NCBI GenBank assembly: GCA_964344725.1
Contig: CAYFOI010000010.1
Span: forward strand, 1-41,824
Direction: 5' to 3'
DNA length: 41,824 nucleotides
Source of the DNA: CG2-30-44-17 sp964344725
GTDB taxonomy: Bacteria; Patescibacteriota; Gracilibacteria; UBA1369; UBA12470
Position numbers and translations under genes: made by a program. The notes under the pieces are model-generated. The model was not told where the DNA came from, ran no database searches, and saw only the letters and a program-made list of their open reading frames with translations. Positions 1 to 9,300 of the stretch are shown in pieces. How positions within the stretch are numbered: the first letter of the stretch is position 1; each line of letters begins with the position of its first letter.

Positions 1-50
1 GAATTGTGCTATAAGTTCCCTGCTTTTGAACTATATAACCCAAAGCAAAA

Positions 51-605
51 ATGAAAAAAACAGCAATCTTCTTAGCAATTGCTATGATGGGAGGTCTCTT
101 AACAGGATGCTTTACATCACCTCAAGAGATTACATTCACAACTCCTGCGTACTCTTTTATTGTACCTGGAGAAGACACGATCGATCTCACAACAGCTTTC
201 GACACAAACGCATACTTATCTAAAGTTGTTTGTGCCGAGGAAGATGTTCTTGATGCTGGTGGTCCTGCATTGCAAAGTGCTTATTCTCAATCTGACACTG
301 CATCCACATCTGTATTTAACCTCGATACAACTAAACTCGAGAAATTTGAAGGAATGCTTTGTGACTTATACATCGTCGCTTCTGATGAATCTACAGTAGA
401 AGAGACTGAAGCTGTACTTAGAGTTTACATTGGTGCTGAACCTATAGAAGTTGTCGAAGAAGAGGTTTGTGAAGATGGAACTGTTTGTGTTGAGGAAGAA
501 GCTTCTGATGAAGAAGTTACCGAAGAAGAAGAAACAACAGAGGAAGAGGTAATAGAAGAGACTACTGAGGAAATCGCTGATGAAGATACCACTACTGAAG
601 AGTAG
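51..605 (+). CDS. Lipoprotein with acidic Glu/Thr-rich tail
   Basis: The 184-residue product starts with a short basic N-terminus and hydrophobic stretch ending in the lipobox LTGC (Cys20), so it should be exported and lipid-anchored by the Lgt/Lsp pathway. Residues about 25-130 resemble a small beta-rich domain with two cysteines (about 61 and 103). From about residue 130 the chain is almost only Glu, Thr, Val and Asp in degenerate EEE/TTEE repeats, a low-complexity acidic tail similar in composition to the PKD proteins further on. ATG at 51 is chosen because it gives the signal peptide. No family recognised; export is well supported, function unknown. Confidence 0.75.
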   Translation: MKKTAIFLAIAMMGGLLTGCFTSPQEITFTTPAYSFIVPGEDTIDLTTAFDTNAYLSKVVCAEEDVLDAGGPALQSAYSQSDTASTSVFNLDTTKLEKFEGMLCDLYIVASDESTVEETEAVLRVYIGAEPIEVVEEEVCEDGTVCVEEEASDEEVTEEEETTEEEVIEETTEEIADEDTTTEE

Positions 606-623
606 TTTTTAGAGTAGATGTTT

Positions 624-653
624 AAAGCCCCCTTTTTTGGGGGCTTTTTTTTT
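624..653 (+). terminator. Rho-independent terminator after lipoprotein gene
   Basis: A perfect 9-bp stem (AAAGCCCCC at 624-632 with GGGGGCTTT at 639-647) closes a T6 loop and runs into a T tract to 653. It lies 19 nt after the lipoprotein stop and separates it from rsmG. The AAA/TTT base makes it potentially bidirectional. Confidence 0.9.
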
Positions 654-684
654 GTTAAACTACCTCTCGACTTACATCATTCTT

Positions 685-1326
685 ATGAACAAAAAAATTG
701 AACAATTTATTTCGCTATTTGAAGCGGAAAATCACAAGTTGAACTTGTGCAAGTTTGGCGATCGTAAAGAGTTTGTATCGAGACATATCATGGATTCTTG
801 GGAAAGTGTTCAGTTCTTAGGAAATGCTAAGAAAGTTCTTGATCTTGGTACTGGTGGTGGTCTTCCTGGACTCGTTTTAGCAGCTTTGAATCCTGGTATC
901 GAATTCACACTTGTTGATTCGATCAAGAAAAAATGCGCTTCTGTTACGAATATGGCGAAGGCTCTTAAACTCAAGAATGTTACCGTTGTTTGTGGCCGTG
1001 CCGAGGAACTTGCTTATGATATGAGAGAGAAGTTCGATATTGTCGTTGCGAGAGCTTTGGCTCCTTTGCCGACTTTGTTGGAGCTTGCTTCTGGTTTTGT
1101 ACGTCGCGGAGGAAGTTTTATCGCTTATAAAGGGCCTAAATACCAGGAGGAACTTCAAATATCTAAGAATGCGATGACTGAATTGAATTTTCTTTTAGAT
1201 AAAATCCACCATTACAAATTGCCTGATGATGATATCGAGAGGGTTCTTTTGATTTTCAATAAAAACAAAACTTTAGATCCTAAATATCCACGTCAAAATG
1301 GGCTCCCGAAAAAGAAACCGCTTTAG
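685..1326 (+). CDS. rsmG: 16S rRNA (guanine-N7) methyltransferase RsmG
   Basis: RsmG (GidB) methylates N7 of G527 in the 530 loop of 16S rRNA using SAM. The 213-residue product has the family hallmarks: H-x-x-D-S (RHIMDSW), SAM motif LDLGTGGGLPGLVLA, acidic LVDSIKKKCA, the RAEEL and ARALAPLP segments, YKGPKYQEEL and a C-terminal KYPRQNGLPKKKPL tail. I take ATG at 685 rather than an upstream in-frame start at 637, because 637 falls inside the preceding terminator hairpin and the family N-terminus begins near 685. It overlaps rlmE by 29 nt, implying co-transcription of two rRNA methylation enzymes. Its 5' leader is short with no Shine-Dalgarno. Confidence 0.93.
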   Translation: MNKKIEQFISLFEAENHKLNLCKFGDRKEFVSRHIMDSWESVQFLGNAKKVLDLGTGGGLPGLVLAALNPGIEFTLVDSIKKKCASVTNMAKALKLKNVTVVCGRAEELAYDMREKFDIVVARALAPLPTLLELASGFVRRGGSFIAYKGPKYQEELQISKNAMTELNFLLDKIHHYKLPDDDIERVLLIFNKNKTLDPKYPRQNGLPKKKPL

Positions 1327-1879
1327 GGTGAAAGACAAGTACTTCCAGAAAGCCAAGGACGAGGGTTATCGCGCTCGTAGTGCTTATAAACTTAAGGAGA
1401 TTATTGCACGTTACAAGATTGTTAAACGTGGTGATCGAGTCCTTGATATTGGAGCTGCTCCAGGGAGTTTTTTACAGGTTCTTAAACAGGTTGTCGGTCC
1501 TGAAGGGCATGTTGTTGGAGTAGATCTGCAAGAGATTGAGCCTATCGAAGGTGTTGCGACTGTTGTTGGCGATGTTTTTGATTATGAGCCCGAGGGAAAA
1601 TTCGATGTTATTACTTCCGACTTGGCTCCCAAGACTACGGGGATTAAGTTCATCGATAATGATGATAGTGCTGAGCTTAATTTGGCAGCTCTTGAGATTT
1701 GCAAAAAGCATCTTAAGGATGATGGACGGGCTGTTTTTAAGATTTTTCAGTCGAATGAGATGAAGAAATTTATTGATGCAGCTCGAAAAATTTTTGAACG
1801 TGTTCATCTTGTCAAACCAGATGCTGTACGTAAAACTAGTACAGAAATATACGTTGTCTGCTCAGGCTTTAAGTGGTAG
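1298..1879 (+). CDS. rlmE: 23S rRNA 2'-O-ribose methyltransferase RlmE (FtsJ/RrmJ)
   Basis: RlmE methylates the 2'-OH of U2552 in the A loop of 23S rRNA. The 193-residue protein shows the K-D-K-E catalytic tetrad in the right places: K31 (RSAYKL), D108 (SDLAP), K148 (VFKIFQ) and E183 (STEIYVV), plus SAM motif VLDIGAAPGSF at 48-58 and acidic D76 in GVDLQ. Length and order match the family. The start lies inside the end of rsmG (29-nt overlap in another frame), so translational coupling is likely. Its TAG stop is also the first three bases of a promoter -10 (TAGAAT) for the next gene. Confidence 0.95.
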   Translation: MGSRKRNRFRVKDKYFQKAKDEGYRARSAYKLKEIIARYKIVKRGDRVLDIGAAPGSFLQVLKQVVGPEGHVVGVDLQEIEPIEGVATVVGDVFDYEPEGKFDVITSDLAPKTTGIKFIDNDDSAELNLAALEICKKHLKDDGRAVFKIFQSNEMKKFIDAARKIFERVHLVKPDAVRKTSTEIYVVCSGFKW

Positions 1880-1882
1880 AAT
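1854..1882 (+). promoter_or_regulatory. Promoter for the aspartase/fumarase gene
   Basis: TTGTCT (1854-1859), 17-nt spacer, TAGAAT (1877-1882) preceded by an extended TGG. The -10 begins with the rlmE stop codon, so the promoter is embedded in the end of the upstream gene. Predicted start near 1889 leaves a leader of about 25 nt. Confidence 0.55.
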
Positions 1883-1913
1883 GAGCCTCGTTTTCCTAAT
1901 TTTTGAAAGACAC

Positions 1914-3236
1914 ATGACTAAACACAGAACCGAGAAGGATGCTCTCGGAGAGGTTTCGGTTCCGAAAGATGCCTATTATGGTTCTTTCACCTCTAGGGCT
2001 CTAGAAAATTTCCAGATTAGTGACATGTCGGCACCAGAAGAGTTCGCGACTGCACTAGGATATGTAAAGATGGCTGCTGCTCGCACCAACAAGAAACTTG
2101 GTGAATTAGGAGCAAAAGAAGCAAAGGCTATAGATCAAGCGGCTCGTGAATTTGTAGATGGCAAGTTTGATGCTGAGTTTATATTGGATGTTTTCCAGGC
2201 TGGAGCCGGCACATCCTATAACATGAATGCTAATGAGATTATTGCAAATCGCGCTAACGAGATCTTGGGGGGCAAGAGAGGCAAATATGAACACGTTCAC
2301 CCAAACAATCATGTGAATATGGCTCAGTCGTCTAATGATGTGATACCTACAGCTACTAGGATTGCGCTCGTTATGATGAGTAAATGGCTAATTGCTGAGC
2401 TTGAGGCTTTTGTTGTTAGCTTGGAGGAGAAAGGTCGTGAGTTTAAATCTATAAAAAAAGTTGGACGAACGCATCTTCAAGACGCTATCCCTGTTACTCT
2501 AGGTCAAGAATTCACCGCTTATGCGCAAGCTATCAAGAATGGCGTTAAATCTCTCAAAGAAGCTGTAAGTGATTTAAGAAAACTTGGCATAGGTGGCACC
2601 GCTACAGGTACAGGTTTAAATACACATCCAAAATTCAAAGATACAATTATTGCTGAGCTTTCAAAAATAACTGGAGAGAAGTTCTCTAAAGCCCCTAACT
2701 CAATTACAACTACTCACAGTATGCAGGCTTTTTCTAGGTTTTCTGCGTCTATGAGGAATCTAGCTATAGAAATCCACCGTATTATGGGTGATATTCGCCT
2801 CATGAACGCTGGACCACGCGCAGGTCTCCGTGAAATTAAGCTGCCTAAGGTGCAACCTGGGTCTTCTATTATGCCTGCTAAGTTAAATCCTTCTATTCCA
2901 GAATGCATGAGCATGATCTGCGGGCAAGTTATTGGTGCTGACAGTGTTGTCGCGTTTGCGGCTCAAGGCGGACAGTTTGAACTAAACTGGTATGCGCCGC
3001 TTATTATGTTCAACATGACTATGGCTGCACGTATCCTTGAGAACGGCCTTAGGATGACTCGCGAGAAATGTATTGATGGTATTAAGGCTTGTGAGGAGGA
3101 AATCAAAGAAGCTTTCGACAAAAGTCTCTGCACAGCCACAGAATTAGTACCAAAGCTTGGATATCATAAAGTTGCTGATCTGGTAAAGAAAGCTATGAAG
3201 ACTGGAAAAGGGCTGAAGGAGGTTATGGAAGAATAG
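1914..3236 (+). CDS. Aspartase/class II fumarase superfamily lyase, probably aspartate ammonia-lyase
   Basis: The 440-residue product belongs to the aspartase/fumarase superfamily, homotetrameric enzymes that add or remove ammonia or water across fumarate. Visible motifs are AGAGTSYNMNANE (96-108), QSSNDVIPTATR (138-149), GRTHLQDAIPVTLGQEF (184-200) and the flexible SS loop GSSIMPAKLNPSIPE (316-330). AGAGTS and the A-K-x-NP-x-x-PE form of the SS loop are closer to aspartase (AspA) than to fumarase C, which has G-K-x-NP-T-Q; HLQD occurs in both. I chose ATG at 1914 because the upstream part of the open frame lies in rlmE. It stands alone with its own promoter. Aspartase versus fumarase is a judgement, not proof. 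Confidence 0.85.
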   Translation: MTKHRTEKDALGEVSVPKDAYYGSFTSRALENFQISDMSAPEEFATALGYVKMAAARTNKKLGELGAKEAKAIDQAAREFVDGKFDAEFILDVFQAGAGTSYNMNANEIIANRANEILGGKRGKYEHVHPNNHVNMAQSSNDVIPTATRIALVMMSKWLIAELEAFVVSLEEKGREFKSIKKVGRTHLQDAIPVTLGQEFTAYAQAIKNGVKSLKEAVSDLRKLGIGGTATGTGLNTHPKFKDTIIAELSKITGEKFSKAPNSITTTHSMQAFSRFSASMRNLAIEIHRIMGDIRLMNAGPRAGLREIKLPKVQPGSSIMPAKLNPSIPECMSMICGQVIGADSVVAFAAQGGQFELNWYAPLIMFNMTMAARILENGLRMTREKCIDGIKACEEEIKEAFDKSLCTATELVPKLGYHKVADLVKKAMKTGKGLKEVMEE

Positions 3237-3346
3237 TTAGCGGTAATAACTCTTTCGTGGCATCGTTTCCTGTTCTTTTCGGGCTAACATGTACGCCCTC
3301 AAAGAACTAGGAGCACTGCTGATACTCTTTCGTTATTACCGCTAAC
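3236..3346. repeat. 111-bp element bounded by perfect 15-bp inverted repeats
   Basis: GTTAGCGGTAATAAC (3236-3250) and its exact reverse complement GTTATTACCGCTAAC (3332-3346) close a 111-nt span. Inside, TTCTTT/AAAGAA (3273-3278 with 3301-3306), TCCT/AGGA and GGGC/GCCC (3281-3284 with 3295-3298) can stack into a rod, while the 9-mer CTCTTTCGT occurs as a direct repeat on both arms (3250-3258 and 3325-3333). It begins on the last base of the preceding stop codon. It could be a small structured RNA, a two-way terminator or a MITE-like element; I see no match to a known RNA family and no clear target-site duplication. It also fills the gene-free stretch 3237-3434. Confidence 0.6.
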
Positions 3347-3378
3347 CTGTAGAGAGGGATTTTTTCAGAAACAGAACC

Positions 3379-3406
3379 TTGACGTGATACGTATTCAGTG
3401 TATAGT
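3379..3406 (+). promoter_or_regulatory. Sigma-70-like promoter for the 88-aa orphan gene
   Basis: TTGACG (3379-3384), 16-nt spacer, TATAGT (3401-3406). Start codon is 29 nt beyond the -10, giving a leader of about 20 nt with no Shine-Dalgarno. Confidence 0.6.
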
Positions 3407-3434
3407 TACACACTTCTATTCTAAAACTACAGAT

Positions 3435-3701
3435 ATGAAACGAAGATTAGATTTACCTAGAGTTGTCACCTTTAAAATAAGTGCTGATCCTACTGAATTT
3501 AGACATCAAGATGTCTACAATGGGATTTTGCATATTATATGTGCAGCCAATGCTAATGGAGGCTTAATTAATAGTCGATCTGTATGCCGCTGTAGCTATT
3601 TCCCTTTAGATAATCTTATAGAATTGGCTATGCGTGGCGAGCTATTTGCAGGTATTAACGGTGCTAATCCCGAATTACTTGCATATAAATTAATTGGGTA
3701 G
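3435..3701 (+). CDS. Hypothetical 88-aa protein
   Basis: I do not recognise this gene. ATG at 3435 (MKRRLDLPRVV...) is preferred over an upstream in-frame ATG at 3384 because the latter lies inside the promoter. The product is a small, mixed-charge soluble protein with three cysteines (two as CRC) and no membrane segment or signal peptide. It is monocistronic, with its own promoter and the inverted-repeat element upstream, and converges on the PKD operon. Confidence that it is expressed rests on the well-spaced promoter and on an uninterrupted frame. Confidence 0.5.
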   Translation: MKRRLDLPRVVTFKISADPTEFRHQDVYNGILHIICAANANGGLINSRSVCRCSYFPLDNLIELAMRGELFAGINGANPELLAYKLIG

Positions 3702-3764
3702 AAACCGTTCGGGTTTATCAAGCAAAGCATGGCGATGATGCTTCTAGCTAAATGTGTACGGTAT

Positions 3765-6263
3765 TTACTCCTCTGACGTAACAGTAATTTCAAGCTCATA
3801 GGTGTCTTTTACTCCACCTGCGTCCTCGACTTCTAGCTCGACGGTATAGATCCCAACCTCTTCGAATGTGTGAGTTGGCTTTCTGTCATAGTCTTTGTCG
3901 CCGTCACCGAAATCCCATATATAGTTTTGTACGGATCCTTCGCTACAAAGTGGGTCAAATGTAACTACTAGAGGAGCTTCTCCTTGCTCAATCGAAGCTT
4001 CGAAACAAGCGCTTAAAGAAACTGGTCTGACTGTAATAGTTACTGATTCTGAATCTTCTGAGTTATCGTCTGCTAGAACTGTTACTGTAGCTGTAAATGT
4101 ACCAACTGTTTCATATTCATAAGTAACTTCTGCCGCCCCAACGTATTCGTCTGAGCCATCTCCGAAATCCCATGTATAAGCTACGATTTCACCACCAGGA
4201 TAAGTTGATCCTGCCGCGCTGAATTCAACTTCTAGCGGTACTTCACCAGATGATGGAGAAACTGTTATTGCTGCGTCTAGCGATTGTGATTCTACGTCAA
4301 TTGCTACTGTTTCTGTATCTTCGTTTCCGTCAGCATCAATAACTGTAACAGATGCAATGTATGCGCCTGTATCTTGGTATGTATAAGTTACCTTGTCTCC
4401 GGTATCATCGACTTCTCCATCTCCATCGAAATCCCATTCGTAATCCACGATATTGTCGTCTGCATCTGTGCTGTTTGAAGCATCAAATATTACTTCTAGT
4501 GGCACTTCTCCCTCTACAACTCCTGTTGTTTCGTCAGCTTCTGGATCTGTTACTATTACTGCCACAGGTTCTTCTGATGGGCCTAAAACTTCTATTTCTA
4601 CTTTTGTTGTGCCTGTTTCGCCGGTTTCATCTTCAACTTCCAAGGTGATTAAGTAGCTGCCCGCTTCTTCGTAAGTATGTTTTGCTGTTCTTGTTGTTTC
4701 GTCTTTGCTTCCGTCTCCGAAATCCCATGTGTATTTCTCGATATCTCCGTTGATTGAAGTCGAGTCTGCCGCTGAGAATGAGTAAGACACTCCGGCATAA
4801 TACTCTTCGTCTTCTGAGCTTATTACAGCTGTTACGTCTGCACCTCCTGCTACGATTTCTGTTGTTGCAACGTTATACTCTCCATTATTATCCGTGACTC
4901 TTAGAGATACCTCATAAGTTCCTGCTTGGTCGTATGTGTACTCTGCAGTTACTCCTTCTGCATCATCAAATTTTCCATCTCCATCTAGATCCCATTCGTA
5001 GGAAACTATTTCCCCATCTGGGTCTGAGCTTTCTGATGCGTCAAACTCAACTGTTAGTGGTATTTCGCCTTGCTCTGGGTCAGCAGTAAAAATTGCTGCT
5101 ACCTGTTCATTGCTGAATACAACATCTATAATAATTTCTTCGGTAGCTTCTTCGCCCGTTTCTATATCTTCGTAAGTTACTGTTAATACAACTTCGTATC
5201 TTCCTGCATCTGGGCCTTTTTCTTGGAATACGTGGCTGACTGTCTCGCCTGTTGCGGTAGATCCATCTCCGCAATCCCATTCATAAGAAATGATATTGTA
5301 TTCATATGGATTGAAAGGTATTTGAGATGCGTCGAACGATATTTTAGCTGGTGCTGTTAAGCCTGATAGGTCTTCTGGATCTGTTTTTATAATAGAAGTA
5401 TCCTGTGCTGTTTGAGTTTCTACCTGTTGAGAACTCAAATACATGTAAGTGAATGTCCATGCAAAAGCTAGTACGACAAAAAGTGATCCTCCTATAACTG
5501 CCATTGCAATTCCTTTTTTGCGTCCTGCTTTGTCATCTTTCTTGGTCATTGAGACTTTGAACAGACCGATTATTCCAACTATGAATGCTATGAAAATCGT
5601 CATGCCAAACATAGTATTTGTCAGCGTAATCAAGAACGGATAAAAATTCTCTTCCGAAATTCCAAACATCTTAAGAAGCGGATTGTCGCTACCACCCCCC
5701 TGGGTAAGGAGCAAGAAAACCATCACTATGATAAGAACGAATACAACCCCTCCTGTGACTAACCCTGCTGTAATCGCTTTTTTCTTCTTTGCTTTTTTCT
5801 TTTTCGCCTTTAGTTCTTTCTTTTGTTCTGGTGTTAGTTGTTCTTGTGGTGTTTTTGGAGCCTCTTTTGCAGCAGGAGCTGGCTGTGCTGGTGCAGGAGC
5901 AGCAGATTGCGGTGCTGCGACAGGCTTTTCTGCCGGCTGCACTGGCTGTGATGCTGGTTTTTCGACAGGTTTTGCAGCTGGCTGCGGTGCTGGCGTTGGT
6001 GCAGGTGCAGGTGCCGGTGCTGGTTTCGCCTGAGCTGCAGGTGCAGCAGACGTTTGAGTTTCAGCTGGAACCGCTGGTTTTTCTGGCGTTGCCGCCTCTT
6101 CTGTCTTCTGTTCTGTTTCAGCTTCTGCTTTTACCGTTTCTTGTGCTTTTGCTACATCCGCTTTATGTTCCTCTACAGTTTTCTCGTTAACATAAATCTT
6201 GGGCTGTTCATCTCCGCCGCCTTCTTGAGGAGTTTGTGAATTTTGTGTATTTTCTTCTGCCAT
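3765..6263 (-). CDS. Membrane protein with pilin-like helix pair and six PKD domains
   Basis: 832 residues. Order: acidic N-terminus; Pro/Ala-rich linker about 60-137; very basic Lys/Ala stretch about 148-162; transmembrane segment about 164-187; a helix hairpin about 208-236 and 250-277 joined by a basic loop (KKDDKAGRKKG) that resembles the pilin-like units of the upstream genes; then six PKD domains, each marked by a W-D-x-G-D-G type core (YEWDCGDG, YEWDLDGDG, YTWDFGDG, YEWDFDGDG, YTWDFGDG, YIWDFGDG). PKD domains are extracellular beta-sandwiches that act as spacers or adhesion modules. No N-terminal signal peptide, so the long linker should be cytoplasmic and the PKD array outside. Last gene of the surface operon, 50 nt after the previous gene. 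Family assignment is firm, role inferred. Confidence 0.85.
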   Translation of the reverse strand: MAEENTQNSQTPQEGGGDEQPKIYVNEKTVEEHKADVAKAQETVKAEAETEQKTEEAATPEKPAVPAETQTSAAPAAQAKPAPAPAPAPTPAPQPAAKPVEKPASQPVQPAEKPVAAPQSAAPAPAQPAPAAKEAPKTPQEQLTPEQKKELKAKKKKAKKKKAITAGLVTGGVVFVLIIVMVFLLLTQGGGSDNPLLKMFGISEENFYPFLITLTNTMFGMTIFIAFIVGIIGLFKVSMTKKDDKAGRKKGIAMAVIGGSLFVVLAFAWTFTYMYLSSQQVETQTAQDTSIIKTDPEDLSGLTAPAKISFDASQIPFNPYEYNIISYEWDCGDGSTATGETVSHVFQEKGPDAGRYEVVLTVTYEDIETGEEATEEIIIDVVFSNEQVAAIFTADPEQGEIPLTVEFDASESSDPDGEIVSYEWDLDGDGKFDDAEGVTAEYTYDQAGTYEVSLRVTDNNGEYNVATTEIVAGGADVTAVISSEDEEYYAGVSYSFSAADSTSINGDIEKYTWDFGDGSKDETTRTAKHTYEEAGSYLITLEVEDETGETGTTKVEIEVLGPSEEPVAVIVTDPEADETTGVVEGEVPLEVIFDASNSTDADDNIVDYEWDFDGDGEVDDTGDKVTYTYQDTGAYIASVTVIDADGNEDTETVAIDVESQSLDAAITVSPSSGEVPLEVEFSAAGSTYPGGEIVAYTWDFGDGSDEYVGAAEVTYEYETVGTFTATVTVLADDNSEDSESVTITVRPVSLSACFEASIEQGEAPLVVTFDPLCSEGSVQNYIWDFGDGDKDYDRKPTHTFEEVGIYTVELEVEDAGGVKDTYELEITVTSEE

Positions 6264-6313
6264 TTTGTTTTGTTTTTATTTTTGAGCGTGAAAAACAGTA
6301 GTTTTTCGTGCTT

Positions 6314-9300
6314 TTAATTTATCTTCCTTACAGTGTAAATGCTTGCCCCTAAAAGCGCAAATGCTGCTGCAACCATAATTAGCACAAGCCCTTGAGCACT
6401 GGATACTGGGAATAGGTTTGTAGCACCTGTTTCACTATCGAAAATTATTTCTTTTGTCACTGAATATGAGTTGCCTGCGTCGTCTTCGACAGTTAACATC
6501 ATAACTACTAGTCCCCATGAGGATTCGTAATAAACATCTTGGAATGAGCCACTAGTACAATCTTCGTCTTCCAAGTCGCGATCGTTATCTCGTACGTCAT
6601 CTCCATCCGTGTCGAAATAAACATTTTTATCGACCCAACATGTGATGCCCGTGCCGTCGTCTAAATTGGTTGCATAAGAAATATCTATAGTACCTGAATC
6701 ACCTGTTATGTGGATTTTTTCATCACTTGGATCTGGTTCTGGATACGTAGTTAAGTAACCAACTATATCTACAATTGGTTCTTCTAACTCTATCTCTCTT
6801 ATTACAAAGTCTTCTTTGTTCATAGAATCCATTACGGTTAACTTCACCGTATAAGTACCGTAATCGTCGTACTCGCAAGTTGGTGTTTCGCTAACTGAGT
6901 CTGTATCGTTTTCAGCATCTCCATCTCCATCCGAATCCACAGATGTATCACAATCCCAAACATAAGAGGTTATTGTGACGTAGTCTTCTGAAGTTTCTGA
7001 ATTATTTGAAAAACTTACTGAAAGTTCATCAGCATCAAACGAAAACGCTGCTGTCGGAGGGTCTGTGTCCGCAACAAGAATTGAATGTTCCACGCTGTCC
7101 GATCCTCCAGCAGAATCATAGATAACTAGGCTAACTGTATAAGTACCTTCTGCTTCGTATGTATGTGACGGATCTGTCTCTTCAGAGTCTGCATCATCAG
7201 CTGGATCTCCGTTGCCATCTGAATCAACTGATGTATCGAAATCCCAATATGTTGCATACAAATCAGCTCCATTTGTTGAATCTGTTTCTGATTGATTTTC
7301 AAACTCAACATCAAAGCCCATGACATCATAGACGAATGCTGCTTCCGGTTCTGAAGCTAATGAATCTACACAAATCTGCATAGTTTTATCTGAGGTCGCG
7401 GACTGATCTTTTTCGTCAATGACTTTAAGCCTAACTTCAAAACATCCAACCTCTGTAGGTTCAAATGTATATGTAGCTTCCGAAGTTTCATCGTTATCGC
7501 TGAATCCATTGCCTTCAAAATCCCAAACATAAGTTAAGTCATCTCCATCTGGATCATAAGAGCTGCTCGATAGAGTTATTGTATCACCTAACATTATCAT
7601 AGTATCGCTTGCGCTGAACTCAGCTACAGGAGCTTCGTTTTCGCCGTTTTCTACTTCTATTGTAGGATCTTCATCTATTTCGTCACGACTTGAAACCGTA
7701 TTCCCAGCTTTGTCTGTAACTTCAACTACGATCGCGTATTCTTTCTCTTCGCCTGTACTACCGTGAGTACCAATTGTCATTGTAGTTGAAGAGTTTGTTG
7801 TTATTTGTGCACCGAGTTTTTCGCTCGTATTGCTTGTATCGTAGTAATACCAATAGTAGTTAGAAATACTTCCGTCTGGATCTACTGCATCAACTTCTAC
7901 GTCTAGTTCGACAGGTGTCACCATTGAACCTGATGTCACGCTGTAACTTAAAGCGTTAATCTCTGGCGGTTCCTCTTTGATAGTTATTTCAAAAGTATCC
8001 TCCGAGCTTATAGATGGGTCATCTTCGTCACTTACAGTAAGAGTTATGTCATAAGTGCCTACTTCTTCGTAAGTATGTTTTGCTGTTTTTTCTGTACTTA
8101 AAGTACTGTCTCCAAAGTCCCAACTATATTTCAAGTCTCTTGATGTCCCATTGGTATTGAGCGATTCGCTTGCGTCGAAAGTAAATACTGTTTCTGTATT
8201 GCCTTCAACATCTAAGCTAGATACAGGTGCACCGTCTTTTTCTAGAGAAATTACCGCGATTGTTGAATCGCTATTTCCTATATATACCTTTTTTGTGTAG
8301 CTGTTTTCTTCATCGTTTTCGTCATAAACAGTAAGTGTTACGCTGTAAGACCCTGTTTCGGTATATGTGTGATAAAAACTTTTCTTCGAAGATCCTTCTT
8401 GAGCCTCTTCTTCGCCATCGCCATATTCGATAACGTAAGCTACTGCGTGATCACTTTCACCTGTAAATTCGATTTCTACAGTTCCTGTGTCGTCGTCCAA
8501 TTGTTGAGCAACTCCATCTTGAACTTCTAGTGATACATCAAGAACTGAATAAACCATTATGTCATCTGTGGTCTCTGTTGTTTTGCGAAGATCTTCGTCT
8601 TCATGTTGGTCACTAACAGCCAGAGTCACTGTGTGCTCACCTGCTTCTTCGAATTCGACAATAGGCTCTTCTGATTCTTCGCTAGTCCCTTCTACGAACT
8701 CATAGTCAGTGCCTTCTGTTCCATCAAAAGTCCAAAGATATGAGATTGTGTCACCTTCATCCGGGTCATAACTGTCGCCGGCATCAAAATGTACCGTGCC
8801 AGGCTGAGAATCGTCCGGTATTGAGTAATCGAATTTAGCTACTGGCGCTTGAGACTCGACTGTAATATCGATTGTATCTGTATCTTGTTTTCCAGAGCTA
8901 TCTGTAACCGTTAGTGAAATTGTATAAATTCCTGGATCATCAAATTCTGAATTTATTTCTTCTGTGTTCCCTAGATCTATTTCTTGTCCGTTATAAGACG
9001 CTGTCCACATGTAATCAGCTATATTCCCAATATCTGTTTTAGATCCCGATCCATCAAATATAAATGTCATACCTGGTGTGCCTGAGAAAAGAGGAGATTC
9101 TATTCTTGCCGCTGGTGATGCAATAACAATTGTTCCAACGTATCTATCTGTATTCCCAGTTACATCTGTAACTTCTGCTTTTAATGTATATGAACCTTCT
9201 CCTGGATATACACATGTTTCTGTTATAAGGCTTTCGCTTTCATATTCTTCCTCCCCATTACCACAATCAAGAGTGTGATAAATCGTAGGGTCTCCATTGC

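Noticed and set aside
637..684. Longer N-terminus for RsmG
   Set aside because: The start would lie inside the T6 loop and right arm of the preceding terminator and adds residues not found in the family.
3236..3346. 6S, SRP or tmRNA identity for the inverted-repeat element
   Set aside because: It is too short for 6S or tmRNA and lacks the conserved SRP helix 8 loop and any tRNA-like domain.
3702..3764. Terminator between the 88-aa gene and the PKD operon
   Set aside because: Small inverted repeats (AAACC/GGTTT, AGCAT/ATGCT) are present but short, AT-rich and without a T tract; not strong enough to call.
5683..6190. Long open frames on the plus strand opposite the Pro/Ala-rich linker of the 832-aa protein
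   Set aside because: They arise from the low-complexity Lys/Pro/Ala coding sequence on the minus strand; composition is biased and no start signal or family pattern is present.
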